Assembly (NCBI GenBank): GCA_028293285.1 | Contig: JAQGPC010000093.1 | Coordinates: 1-35,205, forward strand | DNA from: Pedosphaera sp. | GTDB taxonomy: Bacteria > Verrucomicrobiota > Verrucomicrobiia > Limisphaerales > Pedosphaeraceae | Direction of reading: 5' to 3' | Length of the DNA stretch: 35,205 nt | In this document: one piece after another, positions 23,400 through 32,800 of the stretch | Layout of the letters: each line of letters opens with the position of its first letter | How positions within the stretch are numbered: position 1 is the first letter of the stretch | The notes under the pieces: generated by a model | The model's database searches: none | The model's input: only the letters and a program-made list of their open reading frames with translations | Told to the model about the DNA's origin: nothing | Made by a program: the position numbers and the translations under genes

Positions 23400-24410
23400 A
23401 TGCGCTCGAAGAGGCTTTTTAAATTTTATGGAATTCTTTCATCCCTCTTTCTTGCCTCTTTGTTATGGCTGTTATGGGACGGCACAGTAAGTCGGCTCGA
23501 TTCATCGGATGGGCATCACCCGAGTCCTGTTGGCACGCCCGATTATACTTTGAAAATTAATCGTATTCAGGACGTTCCGGGGCTGACGGACAGCGCACTT
23601 GTTGGAGAAAGGGTTACACTGATCTGTAACCTGGTTGTGCCGGATGGTTCCGCCGCCCCAGCCATTACCAATTTCAGTTGGTCAATCCAAGGTTATGTGG
23701 TTTCAGATTATATCGCGGATAATAGCACTGGCAGGGTGGAGGCAGTCTTTTCGCTGAAGAATGCGGCGGTATCCTATTGCTGGGTTAATGGAGGAGAAAA
23801 GCAGGTTCGATGCACGGCGGACGTGAATGGCACCCGGCTAATGGCCCGGACGTCATTCAACGTAATAAAACCGACGGCGGAAATAATAACCAGGACCGGG
23901 GCAGTGGCGGTGGATGAATGGCCCGCGCGCCTCGAACTTCATTTTGGCGGCGAAACTGGTCCCGGCATTGAATTCTCAAATCAGCGAGCGGACACTTATG
24001 GAGGCGTTATGCAATGGGTGCAAACCGCCACCGCCCTCCGCAAAAGGCAGTTGAACGATAGCACCTGGCAAAGATGGGCCGGTTCCGGTCTGGACACCGT
24101 ATATCCATATGAAACCCGCGATCCGGTTTCTGATTACCCCGGAACGCCACTCAGAAATGATTGCCTTAAAAAAAGCATTTGGGACAGCCACGAAATGTGG
24201 CTGATGTTCAAGCCTCCCGGAGCAGATTCCATTTTTGTCCCTTTGCGTGCAGTCCGTTGGTATTGGACAGGTTCCGCCACCCGGGGAGCGACTGGCTGGA
24301 CTCTTGATCCAAGGAGTGTTGCCCATAGCGTGAATCCCAAGGACTATGAAACGACTTCATTTCCCACATGGACTAATAATGTGGCAAATTCAGATTGGAC
24401 TAATGAATAA
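23400..24410 (+). CDS. Secreted or anchored protein of unknown function
   Basis: The 336 residues match no family I recognise. A membrane segment or signal (about 5-27; YGILSSLFLASLLWLLW) is followed by an Ig-like beta region (about 50-155; VGERVTLICNLVVPDGS, FSWSIQGYVVSDYI) and a Trp-rich C-terminal half with PYETRDPVSDYPGTPL and KSIWDSHEMWLMFKPPG. The N-terminal part may sense or bind an extracellular ligand. It starts divergently from the M16 pair and ends two bases before the next gene, so the two form a likely operon. Confidence 0.7.
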   Translation: MRSKRLFKFYGILSSLFLASLLWLLWDGTVSRLDSSDGHHPSPVGTPDYTLKINRIQDVPGLTDSALVGERVTLICNLVVPDGSAAPAITNFSWSIQGYVVSDYIADNSTGRVEAVFSLKNAAVSYCWVNGGEKQVRCTADVNGTRLMARTSFNVIKPTAEIITRTGAVAVDEWPARLELHFGGETGPGIEFSNQRADTYGGVMQWVQTATALRKRQLNDSTWQRWAGSGLDTVYPYETRDPVSDYPGTPLRNDCLKKSIWDSHEMWLMFKPPGADSIFVPLRAVRWYWTGSATRGATGWTLDPRSVAHSVNPKDYETTSFPTWTNNVANSDWTNE

Positions 24411-24412
24411 TT

Positions 24413-24934
24413 ATGAAAATTTTTTTACTTTTGATTATTGCATTCGGCCTGCTTCAAATCGGCAAAGCTCCTGCTGTGGATATACGCACTAACGAGTGGG
24501 GCATGGTAAGCTGTGGCGCCAAGTTATCAGTGCGCTTTGCGGCAGGCACGAGCCAATTCAACACCAGGCAGCCTCTTCAACTCTCCATCCTCATCCAAAA
24601 CGTATCCGAGGAAGCCATTACCATTTTTGAAACCTTACCCGAACGCGATTGGATTCTCGCGATCACCTCCCCTTCGGGCAGGGAGCTTTCACCAAAAATC
24701 CCCCATTCCAAGGGTGCTGATGAAGAATATCGAAGAGTTGGCATCACTTTAAAACCACAACAACTCTACGAATCCAAATTAGATCTTAACAAACTTTATA
24801 CGTTGAAAGAGGGAGAAACTTACAAAATCAATGTAAAGCGAAGCACGTTGCAACCCGGCGGAAGGCTTTGTGAACTCACCTCCAATTCTCTCGAGCTTAT
24901 CCTGGCGAAAACCGTCCCGCTTCCGACAAAGTAA
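24413..24934 (+). CDS. Exported beta-rich protein of unknown function
   Basis: This 173-residue protein has a signal peptide (about 1-21) and a predicted beta-sandwich: FNTRQPLQLSILIQNVSEE (about 43-61) is the kind of strand pair seen in immunoglobulin-like or intracellular-protease-inhibitor-like folds, and LKEGETYKINVKR suggests an edge strand. The gene begins two bases after the preceding stop without its own ribosome-binding site, so it is likely translated by coupling. An interaction with the upstream product is plausible. Confidence 0.65.
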   Translation: MKIFLLLIIAFGLLQIGKAPAVDIRTNEWGMVSCGAKLSVRFAAGTSQFNTRQPLQLSILIQNVSEEAITIFETLPERDWILAITSPSGRELSPKIPHSKGADEEYRRVGITLKPQQLYESKLDLNKLYTLKEGETYKINVKRSTLQPGGRLCELTSNSLELILAKTVPLPTK

Positions 24935-24952
24935 GGACCCGATCGGAAGCAT

Positions 24953-25603
24953 CTAAAAATGCCCTAAAGCTCTCGTGTGCTGCCTGAGCCATCCCCTTGC
25001 CTCGTCCACGCGAGGGAAAGCTTCATGCACCAATTTCCAGAAGCGTTCTGAGTGGTTCATTTGTCGCAAATGCATCAACTCGTGCACGATAACATAATCC
25101 CGCACAAACTCCGGCACCTGCACCAATCGATAATTCAGCGAAATGACTCCCTTGGAGGAACATGAACCCCAGCGCGAGCGTTGATCCCGCACGGAAACCC
25201 GCTTTACTTGCAACCCATGTTGCAACGCTAGTTCCATGACCTTCTCCGGCAGTTCCGCTTGGGCCAACCAGCGCAATCGCTCTTTAACACGCGACCGCAG
25301 ATCCGCCCCTTCAACCATCTGGATTTTCTGATTTGCAAAACAGACGCAATTTGGCGGTTCAATCACCAAGGGCACCATCTCACCGCGAAACAATATCTCT
25401 TTTTCCGAGCCATGCGATTCCGTTCGCTCCTGCAATTTTTTTAATTGCAGCTCGACCCACCCCGCCTGCTTGTCTGCAAACGCCTTGGCATAGTCCAGCG
25501 AGCCGCCGCGTGGAATCGTTACTCGAATAATTCCTTCGGCATCAACGCGCAATATATAGCGCCGCGCATTTCGTTTTTTGCAGTAGAGGATCGGAACGTT
25601 CAC
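24953..25603 (-). CDS. YgjP-like M48-type metallopeptidase
   Basis: The 216-residue product has the zinc motif HELMH (His174, Glu175, His178) and the third ligand His184 in NHSERFW, preceded by the family signature RSRWGSCSSKG (142-152). These are the marks of the YgjP/DUF45 (SprT-like) cytoplasmic peptidases, whose substrates are mostly unknown. A GTG at 25603 is the start. It lies 85 bases after the stop of the HEPN-like gene on the same strand and may be co-transcribed with it. Confidence 0.88.
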   Translation of the reverse strand: MNVPILYCKKRNARRYILRVDAEGIIRVTIPRGGSLDYAKAFADKQAGWVELQLKKLQERTESHGSEKEILFRGEMVPLVIEPPNCVCFANQKIQMVEGADLRSRVKERLRWLAQAELPEKVMELALQHGLQVKRVSVRDQRSRWGSCSSKGVISLNYRLVQVPEFVRDYVIVHELMHLRQMNHSERFWKLVHEAFPRVDEARGWLRQHTRALGHF

Positions 25604-25688
25604 GTATCAACACCATCAGACAAAAAACTTTGTGAAAGTTCCAGTCTTTGCTGAGATGTTCACCGAACCTTATCTAGATAGAGATTCG

Positions 25689-26741
25689 TTATTTGCCGCC
25701 CTTTGGTTCCGGGAGAAACTGTTTGTACACCATGTCGACCAGGAGACCAGCGTCCCTCCAGTAAAGTTTCGTATCGCGAACCATGTTCATGATTGGCAAC
25801 TTGGGCATATCGGCGGGCCGTTCGAAAAGCGCATAATCTGGCAATGTATAACCGGGGAGCATCGTCCAGAGTTCCGCCACGCTTTTAGCGTTTTCCACCT
25901 GGTCCAATGCAAAAACCAAAACGCCGGTCAGAAAATATTCAATCAGGACAGTTTCGGTTTGGAGCTGATTTGAATCTGGAATTTCCTCATCATAAAATGC
26001 TTTCGCCTGATGACTGGCTTCGCAACGCAATTTCCAAAGCCGCTTTACGTCCTTCTTTACATCGCGCGGGCTCTTTGCAAAAAGCCGTGCCAGACGCTCT
26101 TTGAGCAGCTTCTCCTTGCCCTCTTTCTCCGCACCGCAAACCAGCCCCTCCAGCGCCGAGAATTTGCACAGGTATTCCACACCGAAATTTTTGGCCTGAC
26201 CGCCGCAGCGAAACATTTTGGCTGAGTAGCCCACCTGAAAGCCAAGATCGTTTTTATATTTGGGATCGCCGCCAGCGACGATATCGAAAAAAGTCAGCAG
26301 TCGGCCAAACAACTTAAGTTCCCGCTCCTGCCATTTAGCCGCAGAATCTGGTGTATTGGGGTGAAAATGGGCCCAACCGCCGGAGCGATAGGTCATCACC
26401 TTGGCGTGTGGGGCATCGCTTTCCCGAACGAGGATGACGGGACAAACCTCCGGGAGCCGTCCATCAATGGTAAAAGCAAACCCATCGATGATATTTCCCA
26501 AGGCACTCCAGGCTTTTTCAATGGTTTCAGATTCTCCTTTGTGTTCATTGCGAAATCCCGCACAGATTAAATTTTCCTCGGGTCGTTCTTCAATAAAGTG
26601 ACGGAGTTCGGGCAGGATTTTTGCCAGTTCAAATATTTGGCGGTTAAAGACATTCGACGGCTTGGCCATGAAAAAATGCCGGGCGTGCAAACGCCGATCT
26701 TCCGGTATCCCTCGCACCAAAAAAAGTATATCTCTTCGCAT
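25689..26741 (-). CDS. Protein with HEPN-like RX4H motif, unknown function
   Basis: The 350 residues are not recognised as a whole. A helical region (about 190-260) contains CKFSALEGLVCG and LWKLRCEASHQA, where Arg239-X4-His244 matches the RX4-6H signature of HEPN domains, many of which are RNases in toxin or defence systems; the preceding Ser-Ala-Leu-Glu fits the ApeA-like branch. The N-terminal half (about 28-170) has no clear motif. No signal peptide is seen, so it is likely cytoplasmic. No separate antitoxin-like gene adjoins it. The ATG at 26741 has GGGAAGGG about 13 bases upstream; a second start at 26669 (MAKPSNVF) is possible. Confidence 0.65.
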   Translation of the reverse strand: MRRDILFLVRGIPEDRRLHARHFFMAKPSNVFNRQIFELAKILPELRHFIEERPEENLICAGFRNEHKGESETIEKAWSALGNIIDGFAFTIDGRLPEVCPVILVRESDAPHAKVMTYRSGGWAHFHPNTPDSAAKWQERELKLFGRLLTFFDIVAGGDPKYKNDLGFQVGYSAKMFRCGGQAKNFGVEYLCKFSALEGLVCGAEKEGKEKLLKERLARLFAKSPRDVKKDVKRLWKLRCEASHQAKAFYDEEIPDSNQLQTETVLIEYFLTGVLVFALDQVENAKSVAELWTMLPGYTLPDYALFERPADMPKLPIMNMVRDTKLYWRDAGLLVDMVYKQFLPEPKGGK

Positions 26742-26887
26742 ATAATAAAACGTCCCTTCCCTGTTAAAACCCTCCGGCAGAGATATTACGGGAATTTATG
26801 AAAAATGCCAGCCATGCTTTCCATCCTGGATTGTCGGGAGTCTTTACCGAAAAACCGCGAATTTTTTATTTACGAGATTTAACAAAT

Positions 26888-26912
26888 CCTGTTCAGTCTT
26901 TGCCTGGACAGG
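26888..26912. repeat. Hairpin before the BamE-like lipoprotein gene
   Basis: CCTGTTCAG (26888-26896) pairs with CTGGACAGG (26904-26912), eight Watson-Crick pairs plus one G-T, around TCTTTGC. It is 45 bases before the ATG at 26958, so it may be part of that gene's leader. Confidence 0.4.
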
Positions 26913-26957
26913 TTGGCGGAAGAACCGCAACTACGATTCATTACAACTCAATCAACC

Positions 26958-27284
26958 ATGAAAAAACTATTATTGCTCACGCTCGCGCTTGGCCTTGTGG
27001 CCGGCGGCTGTGCCACTGACAACAACTCGAACAGTTCAACTGCAAAGACGGAACAAAAAAAGCCGTCGGAAAAGAACCCGGAAGTGGGCATGACGAAGGC
27101 GCAAATCGTGGAACTCTACGGCAAGACGGATAATATCCAGGCATCCAGCGAAGGTGAAACCTGGATTTATAACATGAACATGGGTGAAGCCTTCATCCCC
27201 TTCAATTTTGGCTACCGCCCGAAAATGCGCATCATCGTGTTTGATCAGAACGGAACGGTCAAATCCTGGAGTTACAGCAAGTAA
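26958..27284 (+). CDS. BamE/SmpA-like small lipoprotein
   Basis: The ATG at 26958 gives 108 residues with a signal ending AGGC, so Cys18 is a likely lipidation site. After a polar linker, VGMTKAQIVELYGKTDNIQ and the following WIYNM ... MRIIVFDQNGTVKSWSYSK fit the two-helix/three-strand fold of the SmpA/OmlA (BamE) family. In proteobacteria BamE helps outer-membrane protein assembly; here the match is to the fold, so another envelope role is possible. A hairpin follows the stop. Confidence 0.75.
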   Translation: MKKLLLLTLALGLVAGGCATDNNSNSSTAKTEQKKPSEKNPEVGMTKAQIVELYGKTDNIQASSEGETWIYNMNMGEAFIPFNFGYRPKMRIIVFDQNGTVKSWSYSK

Positions 27285-27305
27285 TTCGGCAAACCTTTTG
27301 CAATT

Positions 27306-27347
27306 CAAAAGGAAGGGAGATCGCTTAATGCGCTTCCTTCCCTTTTG
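27306..27347 (+). terminator. Probable terminator of the lipoprotein gene
   Basis: CAAAAGGAAGG (27306-27316) pairs with CCTTCCCTTTTG (27336-27347) with one bulged C, and CTTTCAATC follows. It starts 21 bases after the stop. Confidence 0.6.
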
Positions 27348-27477
27348 CTTTCAATCCTAAAGCATTTGTTTCTCAAGCTTAAATAGGCTAATATCCGGGG
27401 TGTTGGACTGACCGGGCCATCAAATTTAGCTGGTTAAAATTCGACCAGTGATTATGTTCCATCGGAAATTAAAGATC

Positions 27478-28263
27478 ATGAAATTATTTATTTTTACTCG
27501 AAAGCTGGCGCTGTTGCCCGCTTTGTTTGCTGTCCTGGCCCTCACCAGTTCCCCCGCGTCCGCCCAGATGACTGGCGGAAGTCCCGCCAAGGGAATGGAT
27601 GCAGCGATGATGAAGCTGTTTGGCAGCAACAATTCGTTTGCGTCCAAAGCTGAAATCCGCATTTTGGACAAGTCGGGCAGACCCACGAGCGTCATTCCGA
27701 TGAATTTTACCCTCCTGGAAGGCAAGACGCGCATGGACATCGATCTTACGCAGATCAAAAGCAGCGATATGCCGCCGAATGCCATTCCCATGTTGAAGCA
27801 GATCGGCATGGATAAGATGACGCAAATCAAGCGGCCAGATAAAGCTGTGGATTTGAGCATTTATCCCGGTTTGAAGGCTTATGTGGAAGCTCCGTCGAGC
27901 AAGGAAGAGATCGCGGATGCCGCCAAGAATTACAAGATGGATAAGTCCAAGCTCGGCAAGGAAACCATCGATGGCCATCCCTGCGAGAAAAACAAAGTGG
28001 TGTTGACGGATGACAAAGGCCAGAAGACGGAAGCCACCACCTGGAATGCCACCGACTTGAAAGACTTCCCTGTCCAGATTCAGATGGTGGCGGATGGTGA
28101 AAACCTTTTGATGAAATTTAGCGATATCAAGCTCAGCAAGCCGAGCGCCAACCAATTTGAAGTCCCCACCGGCATGGCCAAATACACGAATCAGGCACAA
28201 CTCATGCAGATTGTTACCCAGAGAATGTTGGGTAATGCTCAGGGCGCTACCGACCAGAAATAA
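27478..28263 (+). CDS. DUF4412-like exported protein
   Basis: The ATG at 27478 is chosen because the signal peptide (about 1-31, ending SPASAQ) starts there, giving 261 residues. The body follows the DUF4412 pattern: a MNFTLLEGKTRMDID strand pair, KAVDLSIYPGLKAYVEAP, IDGHPCEKNKVVL and DFPVQIQMVADGE, a LolA/LolB-like half-barrel in outline. Such proteins are probably periplasmic; the ligand is unknown. An AT-rich hairpin (28315-28344) ends the gene. Confidence 0.75.
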   Translation: MKLFIFTRKLALLPALFAVLALTSSPASAQMTGGSPAKGMDAAMMKLFGSNNSFASKAEIRILDKSGRPTSVIPMNFTLLEGKTRMDIDLTQIKSSDMPPNAIPMLKQIGMDKMTQIKRPDKAVDLSIYPGLKAYVEAPSSKEEIADAAKNYKMDKSKLGKETIDGHPCEKNKVVLTDDKGQKTEATTWNATDLKDFPVQIQMVADGENLLMKFSDIKLSKPSANQFEVPTGMAKYTNQAQLMQIVTQRMLGNAQGATDQK

Positions 28264-28314
28264 GCCGGGTTGGATTCGTTCAATTACGTTTGCATTGGGA
28301 TTTCGGGGTTCTCA

Positions 28315-28344
28315 GCCGCAACACCTGCGAGGGTTTTTTGCGGC
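28315..28344 (+). terminator. Terminator after the DUF4412-like gene
   Basis: GCCGCAA (28315-28321) pairs with TTGCGGC (28338-28344), followed by CTTTTAG. The loop is 16 bases and T-rich on its 3' side. Confidence 0.6.
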
Positions 28345-28434
28345 CTTTTAGGATTCTCACACTCCAAGGGAAATGCTAATTCTGCTTATTTCGTTCGACT
28401 TGCCTGTTCATGGGCATAGAGTGGATTGTTTTTT

Positions 28435-29811
28435 ATGAGGATTGTTAATTTAAATCCGGACCACGATATTGGCGCCAGCGCCTGGTTCGTAGATGTGGAA
28501 GGTCACCGACTTTTAATGGATGCCGGCACGCATCCGAAACGGGAAGGCCGGGCCAGTCTGCCGTTATACGATTTGGTGGGAAAAGAGGAAGTGGATGCCA
28601 TCGCCCTCTCGCATTGCCACCATGATCATGTGGGTTCCCTGCCCGTGGCTTTGAGACATTTTCCCAAGGCGCACGTCGTCATGTCGGAATTGAGTTATTT
28701 CCTCGTGGAACGCGTGCTGCACAATTCCGTCAATGTGATGACCCGTCAGCGGGATGAATTGGGCATCAAGGAATATCCGCTTTTTACACATGATGAAGTG
28801 GATGACATCGCCCCGGTATTTCAAGGGTTTAAATATAACCGTGAAGTCGAATGGGCCGCCTATCATAAGACCCGCGCGGGACTCCCCTCACCCACTTTGG
28901 AATTCTTCGATGCCGGTCATGCGCTTGGCTCCGCTGGAATAATGGTGCGCGGCCAAAAACAAACTCTCTTTTATACGGGTGACGTCTGTTTCCAAGACCA
29001 GACCATTCTGCGCGCGGCGCGGTTCGAAGATGTGAAGGCCGATGTGCTCATCATGGAAACCACGCGGGGCAACCGTGAAGTTCCGAAAGGTTTCACGCGT
29101 GAAGCCGAGGTCGAACGCTTGACCCAGGCCATTGAACGCGTGCTGAAACGTAAAGGTTGCATTCTCATTCCCACGTTCGCGCTGGGGCGGACTCAGGAAA
29201 TCCTCGCGCTGCTCGCTCTGCTGACGCGTTCGGGTCGATTGAAGCAACAGCCCATTTATATCGGTGGTTTGGGCCGGGTTTTCACTGAAATTTACGACTT
29301 GGAATCGCATCGCACACATCGTCAACACAGTAACCTGCAATTGCGTGAAGCACTCAATCTAGTGGTTCTCGAACGAGGTCAGTTGGAAAAGATGAAGCTT
29401 TCGGGCGGTCGTATCTTTGTTATTACGGCGGGTATGATGAGTGAAAACACCGCAGCACATGACCTTGCCATGCGGATGGCCGGGGACGAAAAACAGGCGA
29501 TCTTTTTTGTTGGCTATGCTGATCCGGATACACCGGGGGGACGTCTCAAAGCAGCCAAGCCCGGTGAACCATTTATCTTTAGCGGTTCAGGCGGGGAACT
29601 TACGCGCCGTTGTGAGTTGGATGATTTTGATCTTACCGCGCACGCCAATCGCGAGGATTTGCTCGACTTTGTTGGCCGTGTCTCGCCACATACAGTTTTG
29701 CTGGGCCACGGCGACGATGCTTCCCGCAACTGGTTCGAACAGCAAATCCGCGCCCGTCATCCGAAGATCAAGGTAATCCAGCCCGAGCCCGGCAAGAGCG
29801 TGGAAGTATAG
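28435..29811 (+). CDS. Beta-CASP metallo-beta-lactamase nuclease
   Basis: With the ATG at 28435 the product has 458 residues. The zinc motif HCHHDH (His60, His62, Asp64, His65) and GHALGSAG, YTGDV and VLIMETT mark the metallo-beta-lactamase core, and ILIPTFALGRTQEIL plus the C-terminal HANREDLLDFV ... LLGHGD mark a beta-CASP domain as in CPSF73-like RNases. It should act on RNA, as an endonuclease or 5' exonuclease, in the cytoplasm. Unlike RNase J it has no clear long C-terminal extension. The next gene starts 50 bases downstream. Confidence 0.88.
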   Translation: MRIVNLNPDHDIGASAWFVDVEGHRLLMDAGTHPKREGRASLPLYDLVGKEEVDAIALSHCHHDHVGSLPVALRHFPKAHVVMSELSYFLVERVLHNSVNVMTRQRDELGIKEYPLFTHDEVDDIAPVFQGFKYNREVEWAAYHKTRAGLPSPTLEFFDAGHALGSAGIMVRGQKQTLFYTGDVCFQDQTILRAARFEDVKADVLIMETTRGNREVPKGFTREAEVERLTQAIERVLKRKGCILIPTFALGRTQEILALLALLTRSGRLKQQPIYIGGLGRVFTEIYDLESHRTHRQHSNLQLREALNLVVLERGQLEKMKLSGGRIFVITAGMMSENTAAHDLAMRMAGDEKQAIFFVGYADPDTPGGRLKAAKPGEPFIFSGSGGELTRRCELDDFDLTAHANREDLLDFVGRVSPHTVLLGHGDDASRNWFEQQIRARHPKIKVIQPEPGKSVEV

Positions 29812-29861
29812 TAAAGGAACTCTTCTTTGCGCGTTGGTGCGTTTTCGGTTAAAACTAATGC

Positions 29862-32800
29862 GTGCAAACACGTTTTGTCCTGGGACCTGCCGGGAGCGGA
29901 AAAACTTTCCGTTGCCTGACTGAGATCCGCAAGGTGCTGGCTGTTGAACCCGACGGCCCGCCTTTGCTGCTCATTGCTCCCAAGCAAACCACGTATCAAC
30001 TCGAACGGCAGTTGCTCGCTTATCCTTCCGTGGCCGGTTATACCCGTTTGCAAATTCTCTCTTTTGAGCGACTGGCCTTTTTCCTTTTCAACCAACTCCA
30101 AAAACCGCCGCCGCGCATGCTGGATGAGGAAGGCCGTCTCATGGTGCTGCGCGGATTGCTGGCCCGGAAACGGGATGAATTAAAATTGTTTCGCGCCAGC
30201 GCGCGGCTGACGGGATTTGCCCAACATTTAAGCAAAGTCTTGCGCGAACTGCAGCGTTATCAGCTCACGCCGGAATCGCTCGCTGAACTTGCCGAGAAGG
30301 CCCATGGTGTGGAAGGGTTGAGCTTGAAATTGCAAGACCTCGCCACCCTGCTTCGTGATTACCTGGACTGGCTTGCGGCGCATGAATTGCAGGATGCGGA
30401 TAACCTGCTTAATTTTGCGACGAATGCCCTGCGCGAGCCGCATTCACCGCTTCAACTGGGCGAGATGTGGGTGGACGGCTTTACTGAACTTTCACCGCAA
30501 GAGCTGGATTTGCTGGCGGAAGTTCTGCCGCAAGTTCCCCAGGCAACGTTCACCTTCTGCCTGGATGAAGTGCCGAAAGCAAAAGTTTCCTGGCTTTCCA
30601 ATTGGTCGGTGCCGCGTCGCACTTATTTTCAGTGTCGTGAGCGCCTCGCGGGTTTGCCACATGTTGAAATCAAAACGGAGTTGTTGGAGCGGCATATGAA
30701 CAAAAGCCGCTTCCTGAATAATCCCGCGCTGCATCACCTCGAAAGACATTGGGCCGAACCTAAAAAATTCGTGGATGAAGCGAGTGCCGCGAGGCCGCAC
30801 TCTTTGAGCGACGCAGTGCGGGTTATCACCTGCCCGAATCCCGAAGCCGAGGCCACGCTCGCCGCGCGCGAGATTTTGCAATTTGTCCGTGGCGGAGGGC
30901 GTTTTCGTGAAGTGAATGTCCTCGTGCGCAAACTCGATGGCTATCACGAAGCGCTGGCCAGCACTTTCAAGCATTACGATATTCCCTACTTTTTAGATCG
31001 CCGCGAATCTGTGGCCCATCATCCCTTGGCAGAACTGACCCGTAATGCTCTGCGCACGGTTGCCTATTCCTGGACAAGCGACGATTGGTTTGCCGCGCTT
31101 AAGACCGGACTGGTTCCCGCGGAGGATACTGATATTGATCGTCTGGAAAATGAAGCACTGGCACGCGGTTGGAGAGGTTCCACCTGGCAAAAGCCGATTG
31201 CAGTTCCAGACAAGCCGGAAATGGCGGAATGGCTGGAAACCTTGCGCCTTAAAATTGTTCCACCATTTCAAAAATTCGCGCTGCGAATGGCGATGCAGAA
31301 GAGCCGGCCCAACGGCGTACAACTGGCCGCCGCTTTGCGCGAGTTCTGGCATACTTTGAAGGTCGAGGAAACGTTGCAGAAATGGAGCGTTGCGGAAATC
31401 TCAGGCTCGGAATCGCAACTTTCGCCGCCGATTCATCTGACGGTTTGGGAGCAAATGGGGGCCTGGCTCGATAATGTGGAATTGGCTTTTCCGACCGAAA
31501 CGCTTCCGCTTCGCGAATGGCTGCCGATTTTGGAAGCGGGTCTGGCGAGTCTCACCGTGGGTGTGATTCCGCCCGCATTGGACCAGGTATTAATCGGTGC
31601 CATTGATCGCTCACGCAATCCTGACATCCGTCTCGCGCTCGTATTGGGGATGAATGAAGGCGTATTTCCGGCACCGCCAGAGCAAACGGTTCTCTTGACG
31701 GATGCCGACCGGGCTGAACTGGAAAAACAAGACATCCATCTCGGCGCCAGCACGCGGCAACAATTGGGTCACGAACGCTATTACGGGTATGTCGCCTGCA
31801 CACGGGCGCGTGAGCGGGTGGTGCTGACCTCCGCGATTTTTGATGCCTCGGGCAAACCGCTTAATCCTTCGCCGTTCCTGTCGCCGCTGAAGCAGTTATT
31901 TCCAGCTTTGGAATTCGAAAACTTTCCCAAGAAGCTCGACTGGCGCGAGAGTGAACATGCGAATGAATTGATTATTCCGCTGTTGCGAAATCAAATCCAA
32001 GGCCCGACCTCCAAGTCGAAGGGTTTGTCGTCACTTAATAAATTTCCAGCCTTGGCAGTGTTGCAGGAGCGGTTGAAACATTTCAATAGCACCCCTGCCG
32101 AGGAATCGCTTTCACCGAAGATCGCGGAACAGCTTTATGGGCCCGCGTTGCGAACCTCGGTGAGTCGCATGGAGCAATTCGCCGCCTGTCCTTTCAAATT
32201 CTTCGTGCATTCCGGGCTGCGGGCGGAGGAGCGCAAGCTGTTCGAACTGGATATTCGAGATCAGGGGAATTTCCAGCACGAAGTTTTGGCTTATTTCCAC
32301 GATCAACTTCGGGCTGAGGGCAAACGCTGGCGCGATATCACCGCCGCAGAGGCGCGGGAGCGCATCAAGAATATCGCCACGACGATGATGGTGAGTTTTC
32401 GCGATGGATTGTTGCAGGTGAGCGAAGAAACCAAATTTACGGCGCGCATTCTGACGGAATCGTTACAGGATTTTGTGGAAACCTTGATCGGCTGGATGCG
32501 GGAGCAATATGCTTTTGATCCCACAGCCGTCGAACTTCCTTTTGGGCAGGAGGTATTTCCCGCGTGGGAACTCGACTTGGGCAAGGGACATCGGCTTATG
32601 CTCCATGGGCGCATTGACCGCATTGATATTTGTCGCGAAGGCGATGCCGACGAGGCGCTCTGCGTGGTGGTAGATTATAAATCGAGCCATAAACAACTTG
32701 ATCCACTGCTGATGGAACATGGCTTGCAATTGCAACTCGCAGCTTATCTGAATGTGTTGCGCCATTGGCCTGATCCCCGACTCCATTTCGGGGTGCAACG

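Noticed and set aside
25689..26741. Complete toxin-antitoxin pair with the YgjP-like gene
   Set aside because: YgjP-like peptidases are not known antitoxins and the 85-base gap is loose; kept only as a possible association.
28435..29811. Beta-lactam-hydrolysing metallo-beta-lactamase
   Set aside because: It lacks a signal peptide and carries beta-CASP motifs typical of nucleic-acid enzymes.
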